Positions 1-9,340 of a DNA stretch of 64,000 nucleotides are shown piece after piece (the stretch's first letter is position 1; the number at the start of each line of letters is the position of its first letter). Position numbers and translations under genes: made by a program. Origin of the DNA: CAVQWT01 sp963717705. Its GTDB lineage: Bacteria; Pseudomonadota; Gammaproteobacteria; Burkholderiales; Casimicrobiaceae. Below the pieces are notes generated by a model. The model was given only the letters and a program-made list of their open reading frames with translations, had not been told where the DNA came from and ran no database searches. Where the stretch lies: the NCBI GenBank assembly GCA_963717705.1, contig CAVQWT010000006.1:387156-451155 (forward strand). The letters run 5' to 3'.

Positions 1-416
1 GCGCGCTGGTCACGGCGCCCGACCTGCTGCTGATGGACGAGCCGTTCGGCGCGCTCGACGAGTTCACGCGGCAGCGGCTCGACGGCGAGCTGCTGGCGCT
101 GTGGGCCGGCCGCGGACTGACCGTCGTCTTCGTCACCCACAGCATCGCCGAGGCGGTGTTCCTGTCGACGCGCGTCGTCGTGATGGGCGCGCGGCCGGGG
201 CGCGTGCTGGCGGAGGTCGCGATCGACGAGCCGTACCCGCGCGACGATGCGTTCCGCCACTCGCCCGCGTTCGCCGCGCACGCGCGGCAGCTGTCCGCCT
301 GCGTCGCCGCGGCGGGAGCCGACGCCGACGACGCGCCCGTGCACGGCGGGCGGCGCGGCGACGACGCCCGCTCCGCCGGCCGCACCGTGCACCCGTCGGG
401 GCCGCGGGCACGATGA
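1..416 (+). CDS. ABC transporter ATP-binding protein, C-terminal part (partial gene)
   Basis: The gene enters from the left edge in the frame that starts at base 3, and only the last ~137 residues are present. The visible part holds the Walker B region LLLMDEPFGALDE, with D-loop residues, and the H-loop sequence VVFVTHSIAEAVFL. This pattern is typical of the ATPases of nitrate/sulfonate/taurine/pyrimidine-type importers (SsuB/TauB/ThiZ-like). The ATPase would energise the permease encoded next. The C-terminal ~35 residues are Ala/Arg/Asp-rich and look like an unconserved tail. Its TGA overlaps an ATG (413) that begins a very short reading frame leading to the permease. The substrate cannot be read from this fragment. 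Confidence 0.9.
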   Translation, partial: ALVTAPDLLLMDEPFGALDEFTRQRLDGELLALWAGRGLTVVFVTHSIAEAVFLSTRVVVMGARPGRVLAEVAIDEPYPRDDAFRHSPAFAAHARQLSACVAAAGADADDAPVHGGRRGDDARSAGRTVHPSGPRAR

Positions 417-449
417 GCCGCATCCGATGAGCCGCGATCGATGAGCCGC
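412..449 (+). repeat. Three copies of GATGAGCCGC at 14-bp period, forming chained ATGA start/stop overlaps
   Basis: GATGAGCCGC occurs at 412, 426 and 440. Each copy supplies an ATG (413, 427, 441) in a different frame. The ATPase stop (TGA 414-416) overlaps ATG 413. From 413 there are five codons to TGA 428-430, which overlaps ATG 427. From 427 there are five codons to TGA 442-444, which overlaps ATG 441, the permease start. It looks like two rounds of 14-bp tandem duplication of an original ATGA junction. Confidence 0.85.
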
Positions 450-1235
450 AATGACGCGCGCTGGCTGCGCTGGACCGCGCCGGTGGCGGTCGCGATCGTC
501 GCGCTCGCGGCCTGGCAGGCGCTGGTCGTCGCCTGGGACGTGCCGGCGTACCTGGTGCCCTCGCCGCTGCGGGTGGCGCAGACGCTCGTCGCCGACCGCA
601 CGCTGCTGCTCGAGTCGCTCGGCGTCACCGTCGGCATCGCGCTCGCCGCGCTGGCCGCCGCCACGCTGGTCGGTACCGCGATCGCGTTGCTGTTCGTGCA
701 GAGCCGCTGGATCGAGGCGAGCTTCTTCCCCTACGCGATCCTGCTGCAGGTGACGCCGATCGTCGCGATCGCGCCGCTGATCATCATCTGGGTCCGCGAC
801 ACGCGCACCGCGCTGATCCTGTGCGCGACCGTCGTCGCAATCTTCCCGATCATCTCCAACACGACGCTCGGCCTGCGCAGCGTCGACCCGGGGCTCCTCA
901 ACCTGTTCCGGCTCAATCGCGCGACGCGCTGGCAGACGCTGACGCGGCTGCGGATCCCTTCTGCGCTGCCCTACTTCTTCGGCGGGCTGCGGATCGCCGG
1001 CGGGCTTTCGCTGATCGGCGCCGTCGTCGCCGAGTTCGTCGCCGGCACCGGCGGCCAGGGCGCCGGGCTCGCCTACCAGATCCTGCTGGCCGGCATCCAG
1101 CTCAACATCCCGCGGCTGTTCGCGGCGCTGGTCCTGATCGCGCTGGCCGGGGTCGCGTTCTTCGCCGCGACCGTGTGGATCGCGCGATTGGCGCTGTCCC
1201 GGTGGCACGAGAGCGAACTCGCGCCCGGCGAATGA
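441..1235 (+). CDS. ABC transporter permease (SsuC/TauC-like)
   Basis: This 264-residue integral membrane protein has about six hydrophobic segments (the first near residues 11-35). The binding-protein-dependent permease EAA loop lies near residues 150-190, with TRWQTLTRLRIPSALPYFFG followed by GGLRIAGGLSLIGAVVAEF. It would form the channel for the ATPase encoded immediately upstream. The family fits nitrate, sulfonate, taurine or hydroxymethylpyrimidine importers. No substrate-binding protein follows; the next gene is unrelated. ATG 441 is chosen because upstream ATGs in the same 14-bp repeat lead to stops after five codons. Confidence 0.88.
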   Translation: MSRNDARWLRWTAPVAVAIVALAAWQALVVAWDVPAYLVPSPLRVAQTLVADRTLLLESLGVTVGIALAALAAATLVGTAIALLFVQSRWIEASFFPYAILLQVTPIVAIAPLIIIWVRDTRTALILCATVVAIFPIISNTTLGLRSVDPGLLNLFRLNRATRWQTLTRLRIPSALPYFFGGLRIAGGLSLIGAVVAEFVAGTGGQGAGLAYQILLAGIQLNIPRLFAALVLIALAGVAFFAATVWIARLALSRWHESELAPGE

Positions 1236-1401
1236 CCGGGGGCCGGAGACCGTCGGCGACCGGTCGCGGGCGCCGGCGTCACCCGCCAGGTTGCGCCCGG
1301 TCAAGCGAATTCATGGCGGCATCGGCAATAATCACGCCTTTTCGTGGCCGCAACGCGGCCACTCGCGCCCCGACCGTCGCGGCGCGTTCCAGGAGCAGAG
1401 G

Positions 1402-2055
1402 ATGAACCGAAAGATACTTCTCGTGGGCCTCGCCGTCGTGGTGGGGATGGCGGTCGCCGTCGGCGCGCTGATCTACGTCAGCGGGAAATCGCAGCCGTCG
1501 ACGCAGGCCGTCGAGCGCACCCGGGGCAGCCTGGTGCAATTCTATTCGCCCACGATCGGCAACCCCGAGGCCAAGGTGCACATCGTCGAGTTCATCGACC
1601 CCGCGTGCGAGACCTGCGCCACCTTCTACCCCTACGTCAAGCAGATCATGGCGGCCAATCCCGACAAGGTCCGGCTGACGCTGCGCCTGGTGCCGTTCCA
1701 CAAGGGTTCGGACTACGTGGTGAAGCTGCTGGAGGCCGCCCGCAAGCAGGGCAAGTTCTGGCCGGCGCTGGAGGCCCTGCTGGCCAACCAGTCGCAATGG
1801 GTTCGCAATCACACCGTGCTGCCGGAGTTTGCCTGGAAGCCGCTGGAGGGCCTGGGGTTGAACCTGGACCAGATGAAGGTCGACATGGCGTCACCCGAAA
1901 TCGCGCAGCGGATCGAGCAGGAGCTCAACGACGCCAAGGCGCTGAAGGTGACCCAGACGCCGGAGTACTTCGTCAACGGCCGCCCGCTGCCGAGTTTCGG
2001 CCTGGAGCAGTTGCAGGCGCTGGTCCGGGACGAACTGCGGGCGGCTTACCGATGA
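1402..2055 (+). CDS. DsbA-like thioredoxin-fold protein
   Basis: This 217-residue protein has an N-terminal signal/anchor (hydrophobic residues 5-27) and is probably periplasmic. The redox motif is CETC (Cys69-Cys72), following VHIVEFIDPA. The cis-proline loop is the TPEYFVNG stretch near the C-terminus, as in DsbA-family thioredoxin folds. The ATG at 1402 has an AGGAG-type ribosome site just upstream (AGGAGCAGAGG); a longer upstream frame to 1291 has no such signal. The stop overlaps the start of a dsbB-like gene (ATGA), so the two are translationally coupled and probably form a dedicated periplasmic disulfide pair. The client protein is unknown. Confidence 0.85.
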   Translation: MNRKILLVGLAVVVGMAVAVGALIYVSGKSQPSTQAVERTRGSLVQFYSPTIGNPEAKVHIVEFIDPACETCATFYPYVKQIMAANPDKVRLTLRLVPFHKGSDYVVKLLEAARKQGKFWPALEALLANQSQWVRNHTVLPEFAWKPLEGLGLNLDQMKVDMASPEIAQRIEQELNDAKALKVTQTPEYFVNGRPLPSFGLEQLQALVRDELRAAYR

Positions 2056-2636
2056 GCATCCCCGAGAGCGCGCGGCATCCGCCCCAGTCCGGGCAGGCGC
2101 CCGCGAAGTCATCCGCGCTGATGCAAGCCGTGTCGCGCTTCGCCGCGTCGCCGGCGAAGGTCGCGACCGCGCTCGGACTCGTCTGCACCGGCCTCGTCGG
2201 CGCGAGCTTCTACGTCCAGCACGTGCTGGGCATCGATCCCTGCCCGCTGTGCATCGTCCAGCGGTTCACGTACCTCGGCCTGATACCGGTGTTCCTTGCC
2301 GCGGCCGTCGCGCCCGGCGGCGGGCGGGCGCAACGGGCGTTGCTCTGGACCGCCGGCACGCTGGCGCTGGGAGGGCTGGCGGTCGCGGGCTACCAGACGT
2401 ACCTTCAGCTGTCGCCGGCGCCTGAGGCCGTGAGATGCAGCGCGAGCCTCGCGTACATGCTCGACAGCATGGCCTTCACCGAGGTACTGGCCCAGCTCCT
2501 TCGTGCCACCGGCGACTGCTCGGACACTTCCTTCACGATCCTCGGGCTCACCCTGGCGCAGGCGTCGGTGCTGGTGTTCCTCGGCTTCATCCTGACGCTG
2601 GCCCTGCTGCTCCGGCGCAAGGCGGCGCCGGCCTGA
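2052..2636 (+). CDS. dsbB: Disulfide bond formation protein DsbB-like
   Basis: This 194-residue, four-helix membrane protein passes electrons from a DsbA partner to quinone. The first periplasmic pair is CPLC (Cys64, Cys67) followed by IVQRF, the classic DsbB signature. The second pair is probably Cys129 and Cys156 in the second periplasmic loop. About 30 extra residues precede the first membrane helix. It overlaps the upstream DsbA-like gene by four bases, so the two are almost certainly one operon. The gene is somewhat longer than E. coli DsbB (about 176 residues). Confidence 0.88.
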   Translation: MSIPESARHPPQSGQAPAKSSALMQAVSRFAASPAKVATALGLVCTGLVGASFYVQHVLGIDPCPLCIVQRFTYLGLIPVFLAAAVAPGGGRAQRALLWTAGTLALGGLAVAGYQTYLQLSPAPEAVRCSASLAYMLDSMAFTEVLAQLLRATGDCSDTSFTILGLTLAQASVLVFLGFILTLALLLRRKAAPA

Positions 2637-3341
2637 ACTCCGGCGGGAAGGACTGCACGGGGGCGACGCACTCGGACACGCCCGTCCGCCGCCGTCGTCG
2701 CGGACGGGCGCAGAGGCTATTTCCTAGTTCCCGGCACGCCGGACCTTCGATCGCCCGTCGTGCGCGTCGGGACCAATGCCGGCGTCGGCACGGATCGAAT
2801 TTCCACGATGGGATGAATCGGGACCATCGCGGGTGGCAGATTTCGGCCATCAAGAGTCGGTGCTGACCGGCAGCTTCCCGGCGGCGAAGTACGCTCGCCA
2901 TCCCCGAATTGCAGGTCATCGCAATGATCCTCACTCATCGGGGTCTGAAGGCGAGAGCACCCCCTCGGTCTGCATCGCCTGGGCCTGTGCTGCAAGGGGC
3001 CTGAGTACCATCAGGACCGCGCCGATTCCGAAGCCGACACAGGGCCTGCGCGGACCGGCCACAACCGTCGGACTCAACAGCCAGGGCAACGTGGCTTGGC
3101 CAAACCGATAGAGGCCTACGATCTAACTGAGTGCCTGATTGCCGAGAAGCGACGCGCTCGACGTGACGTCCCGTGGATCGGCTTCAATACTCGCCCTGAC
3201 GAATCTTCCTCCTACCAGGGCGCATGTGGCGTCCGGCCAGCCGAAAGCTTCCTGAGAACCGGCGAGGGCCGGTGCAGCGGCGGGAACCCTTCCCGCCGCT
3301 GCCGTTCTGGAGCGGCACGTCGGCGCGATGCGCTGCGGCGA
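2637..3341. other. Intergenic stretch with no supported gene
   Basis: About 700 bases separate the plus-strand dsbB-like gene from the end of the minus-strand CoA-transferase gene. Base composition is more mixed than in the flanking genes to the left. Open frames here have no recognisable motif or ribosome site. The only clear structure is a 13-bp hairpin at 3274-3302. This is the start of the lower-GC accessory block. Confidence 0.6.
3274..3302 (-). terminator. Hairpin downstream of the CoA-transferase gene
   Basis: A perfect 13-bp stem (GCAGCGGCGGGAA / TTCCCGCCGCTGC) has a CCC loop, and lies 40 bases past the stop of the minus-strand gene. There is no clear T-run, so it may be a transcript-end stabiliser rather than a classic intrinsic terminator. 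Confidence 0.55.
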
Positions 3342-5859
3342 CTAGGCGCTCACCCACTCGGTGCGGCCGATCGCCCCGATCTTCACCAGCCGGTCGATTT
3401 CCGCAGGGCTGTAGCCCAGGCCCGTCAGCACTTCGCGCGCGTCCGCCCCCATGCGGGAGGCGGGGCGCGAGCGGCCGAAGGGCTGGTTGTCGAATACGAA
3501 CCAGGTCGGCGCGAACATCTCCGACCACCAGCCATCCTTCTCGGTCCGCTGCCAGTTCATGGTGGTGGTCGGCCGTTTCTTGTGGATGTCGGCGATTTCC
3601 CTGACCGACTGAATGGGAACGGCGTCGATCCCCTGGCGCTTCAGGTCGGCGATCGCCTCGACCTTGGTCTTGCCGGCGACCTCGGCCGAGACGTCGCGCG
3701 GCGCGCGCGCGAAGATGTGGCCGTCCTTGACCCTGTACCACCGTTGGCCGGGCGTCGGGCCGGTGGCGTTCTGGCCCACGGCGCTCGCCGGCGGCTCGCC
3801 CTTCTGGAACAGGAGCTCGGTGAGTTCGGCCGCCGCGACCAGCGACGTGGACACATGGCCCCCCGTGCCGTCGCCGCGCACGGCGCGGGCGTAGAGCGCG
3901 GTCGCCGTGGCGAAGGCGCCGATGTAGCCGCAGAGATAATCGACCGCGGATGCCACGCCGTTGTAGCTCGGCGCGTCGGGCCCGCCGAAGCGCATCGTGA
4001 TCCCGACGGTCGACTGCGCCGAGGGGTCATAGCCGCGCTGGTTGGCGCGCGGCCCGCCCCGCTCCCCGCTCATCGCGGTCGACTGCATGAGAATCGCAGA
4101 GCGGTTCTGGACCGGCAGCTGGATCGGGTCGATTCCAAGCCGCGACAGCTGGTCGTCCAGGAAGTTGCCGGACACGACATCGGCCTTGGCCACGAGGCGC
4201 CGGAACACCTCCATGCCGTCCTTCGTCTTGGTGTCCACGATGATCGACTTCTTGCCCTGCGCCATTTCGCACGACCAGGCGACGACGATGGTGGGCGTGT
4301 GCAGCGGCGGGTTCGGCAGCACCAGGGTCACGTCGGCGCCCAGTTCCTCGAGCATCCGCTGGCAGGACGGCGAGGCCACGACATTGCCGAGGTCGAGAAC
4401 CTTCACACCTTCCAGAGGGCGCCGGCCAACGGGCCGCCCGGTGCCGGTCGGCGCGGGCTTGGCGCGGGGCGGCAGGGTGGCGGCGCGCCGGCCGACGGCG
4501 AGGTCGGGATAGGGTTGCGCGCTGTCCAGCCAGATCATGCGGCCGAACTGGAAATCGTCGGTGCCGCGCACCGCCGTCACCAGGCCAGACCGCCGGGCGT
4601 GGTCGTCCCGCATCCATTCCTGCTGCGTCATCACGAGAGTCACGGGCAGCGGATAGGGCTGCGCATTGGCCATGGCCTGTTCCCACTCCCGTGCCGTCCG
4701 GCTGGCGATGATCGGCTCGATCATGTCGGCGATCTGCTTGTTCAGATCGAAGCGGATGGCCACCATGTCCGCCAGGTTGTTATAGCGATACTTGATGTTG
4801 GCGGCGTCGTACGGATCCACGTTCACGACGCCCAGCTTCAGTATCTCGTCGAACAGGCCGAAGCTGCGCATGTTGCTCTCGGTCAGGCGGCGGTTGCCGG
4901 CGGTGAGAACCAGGAACCACTTGCCGTCCTTGCTGCGATAGGGTCCGCCGCCCAGGGGCACGAACCGCGTTTCGAACCAATTGCGGTACTTGTCGTCGAC
5001 GGCTGCCCGGGCGACCATTGCCTTCAATGCGGCGGGATCCACCCCTTCGGGTGCCTCGATTTCGGTGATCTCCACTGGCATGAAGTGTGGCGGTAGGCCT
5101 CCGGTCCTCAGGTTGAGAGCGGCGATGGCCGACAGGCCGCCGGCGAGCCGCGAGGCGGTGATGTCCCGGCCGAGCCCGGTTCGGGTCCGATCGAAAAGGC
5201 AGGCGGCGACGGCCGCGGCGCCGTTGACGGCCGCATAGCAGGAGCAGAGCGGCAGCGGCATATAGATGACCGGATTGCCCAGCAGCGGCCCGGTCAGGCT
5301 CATGTCGGTGTAGAAGCCGACCAGCGCGTTGAGCAGGTCCTCGTGCGCGTCGGCCGGCAGGTGGCCGTACATCTCATCGCCGGGAAGTGCAGCCGTGATG
5401 CGCAGCACGATCTGGTGCGGCAGCCGCCGAACCGGCGCGTCGCCGTCGACGATGATCACGTCGGCCGACGAGGTATCGTTCAGAGCGCCACTTGGCAGCA
5501 CGACTTTGCCGCGGTCGAAATAGGTGTCGTCGAGGCCGCTTGGCCCGCTGCGCGCCAGGAACACCTCTGCGCCCTGGTCGGCGAACAGCTGACCGGCCAG
5601 CCGGCCAGCCATCTGGGTGCTGAGTTCGAAAATGCGGATGCCCGCATAGGGCGCCTTGCCCGCTTTCGCCCAGGCCAGCTGCTCCGCCACCACCTGCGCC
5701 TCGGCCTTGTCACCGACGAGCGAGACGACGCTCGCCGCAAAGCCCATGCCGATGCCGAGCCAGCAGTTGGCGCCGCGAAAGAACCATCGAGGCGTCGGCC
5801 TCGGCGGAAGTCGACGCCGGCTTGTCGTTCGGCCGGCCTTCATCTTTGTCACTGGTCAT
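3342..5859 (-). CDS. Tandem class III (CaiB/BaiF) CoA-transferase fusion with a Tat-like leader, 5' frameshift
   Basis: The protein has two family III CoA-transferase domains in tandem, roughly residues 60-430 and 480-830. Domain 2 keeps the expected catalytic-Asp context (SAVDYLCGYIGA). The matching place in domain 1 reads LCSCYAAVNG, so Asp appears replaced by Ser there. The main frame can start at 5852, but the start at 5859 has a much better ribosome site (GGAAGGGGG) and encodes MTSDKDEG... ending in SRRQLL. One extra base near 5757-5762 then shifts to the main frame, LGIGMGFAASVVSLVG. Joined, this is a twin-arginine signal peptide. CoA-transferases are normally cytoplasmic, so export would be unusual. 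The substrate is unknown. Alternatives are a real 5' decay or a sequencing error. Confidence 0.75.
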
Positions 5860-5899
5860 TGCTGTCCCCCTTCCAGTTGTGACGGTTAGTCGGGTGTGC

Positions 5900-7243
5900 T
5901 CAGAAACTCACGCGAAACTTGACGCTCGGAATTGCGATCACGTTCTCGGAAACGTTGAACGACGGGTTGGCGATCACCTGCAGTCCCGGCGTGATGCTCG
6001 TGTTCGGCGTCAGTTGCGCCCGCCAATAGACTTCCAGGCCATATTGCGACCGCGCGGTGAAACCGGGGACGGCCGAGCCGAGTGTGTTCGTGAACGGCTG
6101 CGACCAGGCCAGGCCCAGCGCGACCTCGCCGCGAATGTTCATGGGATTGAGATAGGCGATCCCGCCCGTCACGGTGTTCCTCGCCAGGGTCGCTCCGATA
6201 CCGCCCCCGCGAGCTGTGTTGAACGTGTAACCCCCGAACAGTACGACTTGATCGATCTGCTTTTCGCCATAGACGCGGAATCCACCGCCCGCCGCGTTCG
6301 GCAGCGCGGCGGGGTTGAGCGCGCGCTCGTCCGCATAGAAGAGGTCGACGTGCAGATGGCTGAAGCCGCCATTGGCCTCGGGCCAGCGGTAGCCGAACTC
6401 CGCGCCGTAGAAGAACTGCGCCTCCGACAGCACCTTGGACCAGTCCGGTCCATTCTGCGGATCGGCGTTCATGTCGTTCACGGTCAGGACGGCATAGGGC
6501 CCCAGCAGGGGCGCCGGCTGCCAACGTCCCGCGACACCGAACCCGATGGCCGGATACGGAATCGTTTCGTGGAACGCAAACGGGCTCGCGGTGAAGGACG
6601 TTCGGGGATCCTTGAAGCGCGAGAAGTTGTAGATGGCCCCGGGCGCCTGGTTGCCGAAGCGCACCCTGAAGTCACTGGCCACCCGCTGTTCCCAGAAGAT
6701 GTTTTCGAAGACGATGCCGTCCCAGTTGCCCCATTCGTAGGCCGACCACAGCGAGCCGACCACGGGGACGCCGAACACCGCCGCGACCGGGTCGCTGTTG
6801 ATCGGCCCGCGATAGGCCAGGGTCACGTTGAGCGATCCCTGGTTGGGACCTCCGCGGTCGATCGGGGCCCAGATCATGTCCAGCGCGACCCACACGCTAT
6901 TGGAACTCTTGGAAGGCGCAATCGGCAGCGTGTCCGTCGCGTACTGATAAAGCTGCGAGTAGTTGAAGGCGAAACGCAGGCCGTTTTCGTCCCAGAGCCG
7001 CCGCTTCCACGCTTCGTAGTCCTCGCGCAGGCCCCAGGTGAAGTTCGGAAAGATCGCGCCTGGCTGCGGCACGCTCTGCTCGATGGTGGCGCCGATGTCG
7101 GTCGGACCATTGGCGAGCAGGGCGGCCTCGTCAGCCCGGGTCGTCTCCGCGGAGTCTGCCGCTTGAGCGGGGGAGACGCCGGCGAGCAGCGCCGAGGCGA
7201 AAAGCACAGCCCCGCAACTGCAGCGCATCAACGCTGTCCGCAT
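5900..7243 (-). CDS. OprB-like carbohydrate-selective outer-membrane porin
   Basis: This 447-residue protein begins with a Sec signal peptide ending ...SPAQA and has alternating beta-strand sequence throughout. It ends in Phe (KFRVSF), the usual outer-membrane barrel terminus. Features such as WGLREDYEAWKRRLWDENGL near residue 70, GNWDGIVFENIFWEQRV in the middle and SQYGLEVYWRAQLTPNTSIT near the end match the OprB family of substrate-selective porins. The start lies 40 bases upstream of no other gene on this strand; the CoA-transferase follows 41 bases downstream, so both probably share one transcript. The transported compound is unknown and need not be a sugar. Confidence 0.85.
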   Translation of the reverse strand: MRTALMRCSCGAVLFASALLAGVSPAQAADSAETTRADEAALLANGPTDIGATIEQSVPQPGAIFPNFTWGLREDYEAWKRRLWDENGLRFAFNYSQLYQYATDTLPIAPSKSSNSVWVALDMIWAPIDRGGPNQGSLNVTLAYRGPINSDPVAAVFGVPVVGSLWSAYEWGNWDGIVFENIFWEQRVASDFRVRFGNQAPGAIYNFSRFKDPRTSFTASPFAFHETIPYPAIGFGVAGRWQPAPLLGPYAVLTVNDMNADPQNGPDWSKVLSEAQFFYGAEFGYRWPEANGGFSHLHVDLFYADERALNPAALPNAAGGGFRVYGEKQIDQVVLFGGYTFNTARGGGIGATLARNTVTGGIAYLNPMNIRGEVALGLAWSQPFTNTLGSAVPGFTARSQYGLEVYWRAQLTPNTSITPGLQVIANPSFNVSENVIAIPSVKFRVSF

Positions 7244-7573
7244 AGGCCGTTACGCATCGGTCGGGCCGTTGCTCGCCTCGGCACGCGCGCCCGGCGGGTG
7301 GCGCACGCAAACCCCTCTTTCTCGAAGCGTGGTGGCAACGCTGGGTGTGAACAGCACACTGTCCGTCTTCTCGAACCCGAATGGGCGGGCATGGCGACAA
7401 GGAGGGCGGCACCGAGTAGTGCGCCGCGAACGAAAAGCGCTATCTCCAGCATGGTCTCCTCTTCTCGGAAGTCGATGCGCGGCGCGCGGGTTGGCGGCAA
7501 GTTGGCAGGGCACTGTAATCAAACCGCTGTGAAAAAATTGTTCGGTTTCGTACAATCTGCCGAAGAAGCGGAG
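7244..7573. other. Divergent intergenic region between porin and Crp/Fnr genes, with a possible small secreted-peptide frame
   Basis: These 330 bases separate the porin (minus strand) and the Crp/Fnr regulator (plus strand) and should contain both promoters. On the minus strand a 74-residue frame from ATG 7452 to 7228 has a good ribosome site (GAGGAGAC) and a signal-peptide-like start (MLEIALFVRGALLGAALLVA), then a Cys/Arg-rich, unconserved-looking tail running into the porin start. It may be a remnant of a lost gene. I do not call it as a gene. Confidence 0.4.
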
Positions 7574-8347
7574 ATGTGCATGGACCCTATGCCTATAGAC
7601 GAGCGACTGCGCCTGCTCAAGCAGAGCGAGGTATGGTTCGGCAAAGCGCCCGCGGAGTTCCAGGACGCGCTGCTGGAGCGCTGCCAGTGGCGCACCTATT
7701 CGGCCGGGCAGGCGATCTACCGGACGACCGATACGCACTCCGACCTTTACGGGATCGTCGACGGCACCGTGGAGGTCTTCTCGCGCTTCGGCATCGGCGA
7801 CAATCCGCTGCTGCATCTGCTCCACGAAGGCGCGTGGGTTGGGCACGGTGCCCTCGTCAGCGGAAGATCGCCCCCGCTCTCCGTTTCCGCTCGGACGGAG
7901 GCAAGGATCGCGGTGGTGCCGCAGCGCGCAGCGTACGAGTTGCTGGCGGCGCGACCGGAATGGTGGCGCGTTTTCGCGCTTGCGATGCTGGAGGCGGTGG
8001 CCATCACTGCGACCGCGTATTCCGACACGCTCATCCCGGAGAAGGAGCGGCGCTGCGCCTGCGGGCTGCTGCGCATCACCGGCTTGCTTCCGCCGCGTCG
8101 ATCCCGCCCCGAGCGTGCCCAGGTCACGGCGACGCAGGAGGAGCTCGCCGGCATCCTGAACGTGTCGCGCACGACGCTGTGGCAGATCCTGCGGCAGTTC
8201 GAGGGGGCGGGCTTGATCGAACAGAGCTACGGCAGCGTGCGGGTGCTCAGGCCTGCGGGTCTCGAAGCAGTGGCACGCGGATCGCGGGAGCGGGGCGATC
8301 CGCGGGGGGCGCAAGCAGGCGGGCGGCAGAGTCGAACGCGGAGTTGA
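7574..8347 (+). CDS. Crp/Fnr-family transcriptional regulator
   Basis: The protein is 257 residues from ATG 7574; ATG 7580 is an equally possible start. An N-terminal cyclic-nucleotide-binding-type beta-barrel (about residues 20-130, with YGIVDGTVEVFSRFG) is followed by a dimerisation helix and a C-terminal winged helix-turn-helix (VTATQEELAGILNVSRTTLW). The N-terminal Cys cluster that binds the [4Fe-4S] centre in Fnr is absent, so it is not a classic O2 sensor; the ligand is unknown. It is divergent from the porin and CoA-transferase genes and is their most likely regulator. The C-terminal tail after the wing is long and basic. Confidence 0.85.
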   Translation: MCMDPMPIDERLRLLKQSEVWFGKAPAEFQDALLERCQWRTYSAGQAIYRTTDTHSDLYGIVDGTVEVFSRFGIGDNPLLHLLHEGAWVGHGALVSGRSPPLSVSARTEARIAVVPQRAAYELLAARPEWWRVFALAMLEAVAITATAYSDTLIPEKERRCACGLLRITGLLPPRRSRPERAQVTATQEELAGILNVSRTTLWQILRQFEGAGLIEQSYGSVRVLRPAGLEAVARGSRERGDPRGAQAGGRQSRTRS

Positions 8348-8539
8348 GCTTCCCCCTCCGGTCGATGAGGGCGCGGTTGCGGTGCATTCGAACGCGCGGC
8401 GCCTCGTTCGCGCGCACCGGTTCGAACGCTGCACAGGCCGGGGCATGGTCGATTCTCGGCGCGGAGCATCCCCCTCGAGCGCTTGGGTCGCACAAATGTC
8501 CGGTCCCGCACGTGTCGCGCCTACTGAACGATCTGCAGG

Positions 8540-9165
8540 TTGATCAAGGCTAGAAAGCTGGACGGCGTGTACCGGTGCGGCGCCGACAGCGTGCCGACCT
8601 TTGTCGAGGTGGACACGCCCACCGACGGCGAACTGCACGCGCTGCTGCAGCCGATCATCACCCGGCTGACGAAGCCGCTCACGCGCCGGAGCGTGCTGGT
8701 GAAAGACATAGGCCAGACCTGCCTGGCCAAGCCCGACGCCGACGGGAACAAAGTGCGCACGCTGCGGCCGCTTCAGGCGTTGGCCGTCACCTACCGCATT
8801 GCATTCGGCCCCCGTGCCGGGCGGAAGGTGCTGACGCTCAGAGGCGCGATGCCACGCGAGGGCACGGCACGCCAGCCCCTGTGCGCCGACATCGACGGGT
8901 TCAGTCTGCACACCGGGGCGCGTGTCGAGGCGCAGGACCGCCAGCGGCTGGAGCAACTGTGCCGCTACATCACCAGGCCGGCGCTGTCGGACGAGCGGGT
9001 ACAGCTCAACGCCGCCGGCCAGGTGGAGTTGAAGCTCAAGAAACCGTAGTCGAGGACATTACGCACCTCGTCATTAGCCCACTGGAGTTCATGCAGCGGC
9101 TAGCCGCGCTGATGGCGAGGTCGCGGCTGCATCCGTCAAGGAGTGCTTGTCGGTCGCGAATCTTG
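8540..9165 (+). pseudogene. IS91-family (Y2) transposase relic, truncated and frameshifted
   Basis: The first frame (8540-9049) matches the central part of IS91-type transposases: LDGVY near the start, LTYRIA-like AVTYRIAFGPRAGRKVLTL, then GFSLHTGARVEAQDRQRLEQ and LCRYITRPALSDER. The sequence then shifts frame near 9046-9050 and continues as THLVISPLEFMQRLAALMAR, which is the normal continuation of this family, before homology fades near 9165. The N-terminal zinc-finger and catalytic regions and the C-terminal end are absent. The relic cannot be functional. I see no IS91 terminal sequences around it. Confidence 0.85.
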
Positions 9166-9340
9166 GCGGTCGGATACCCGCTGTGGGTCGATAGCACCAT
9201 TTCGCCCGACCGCAGCGAACGGCTCCTTCTGGTCGAACAATGGCGGACCAAAGGATCGCGATTAGCTGCGGGATTTCCAGCGCAAGACGCGGTCTGACGA
9301 CTTCCACTTGGTGCGCCGAGTTTCGACGGCGCTGTCTCCG

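Noticed and set aside
3096..5096. Long plus-strand open frame over the CoA-transferase gene
   Set aside because: It runs antisense to a gene with clear family motifs, is Arg/His-rich and has no motif or ribosome site; long shadow frames are normal at this GC.
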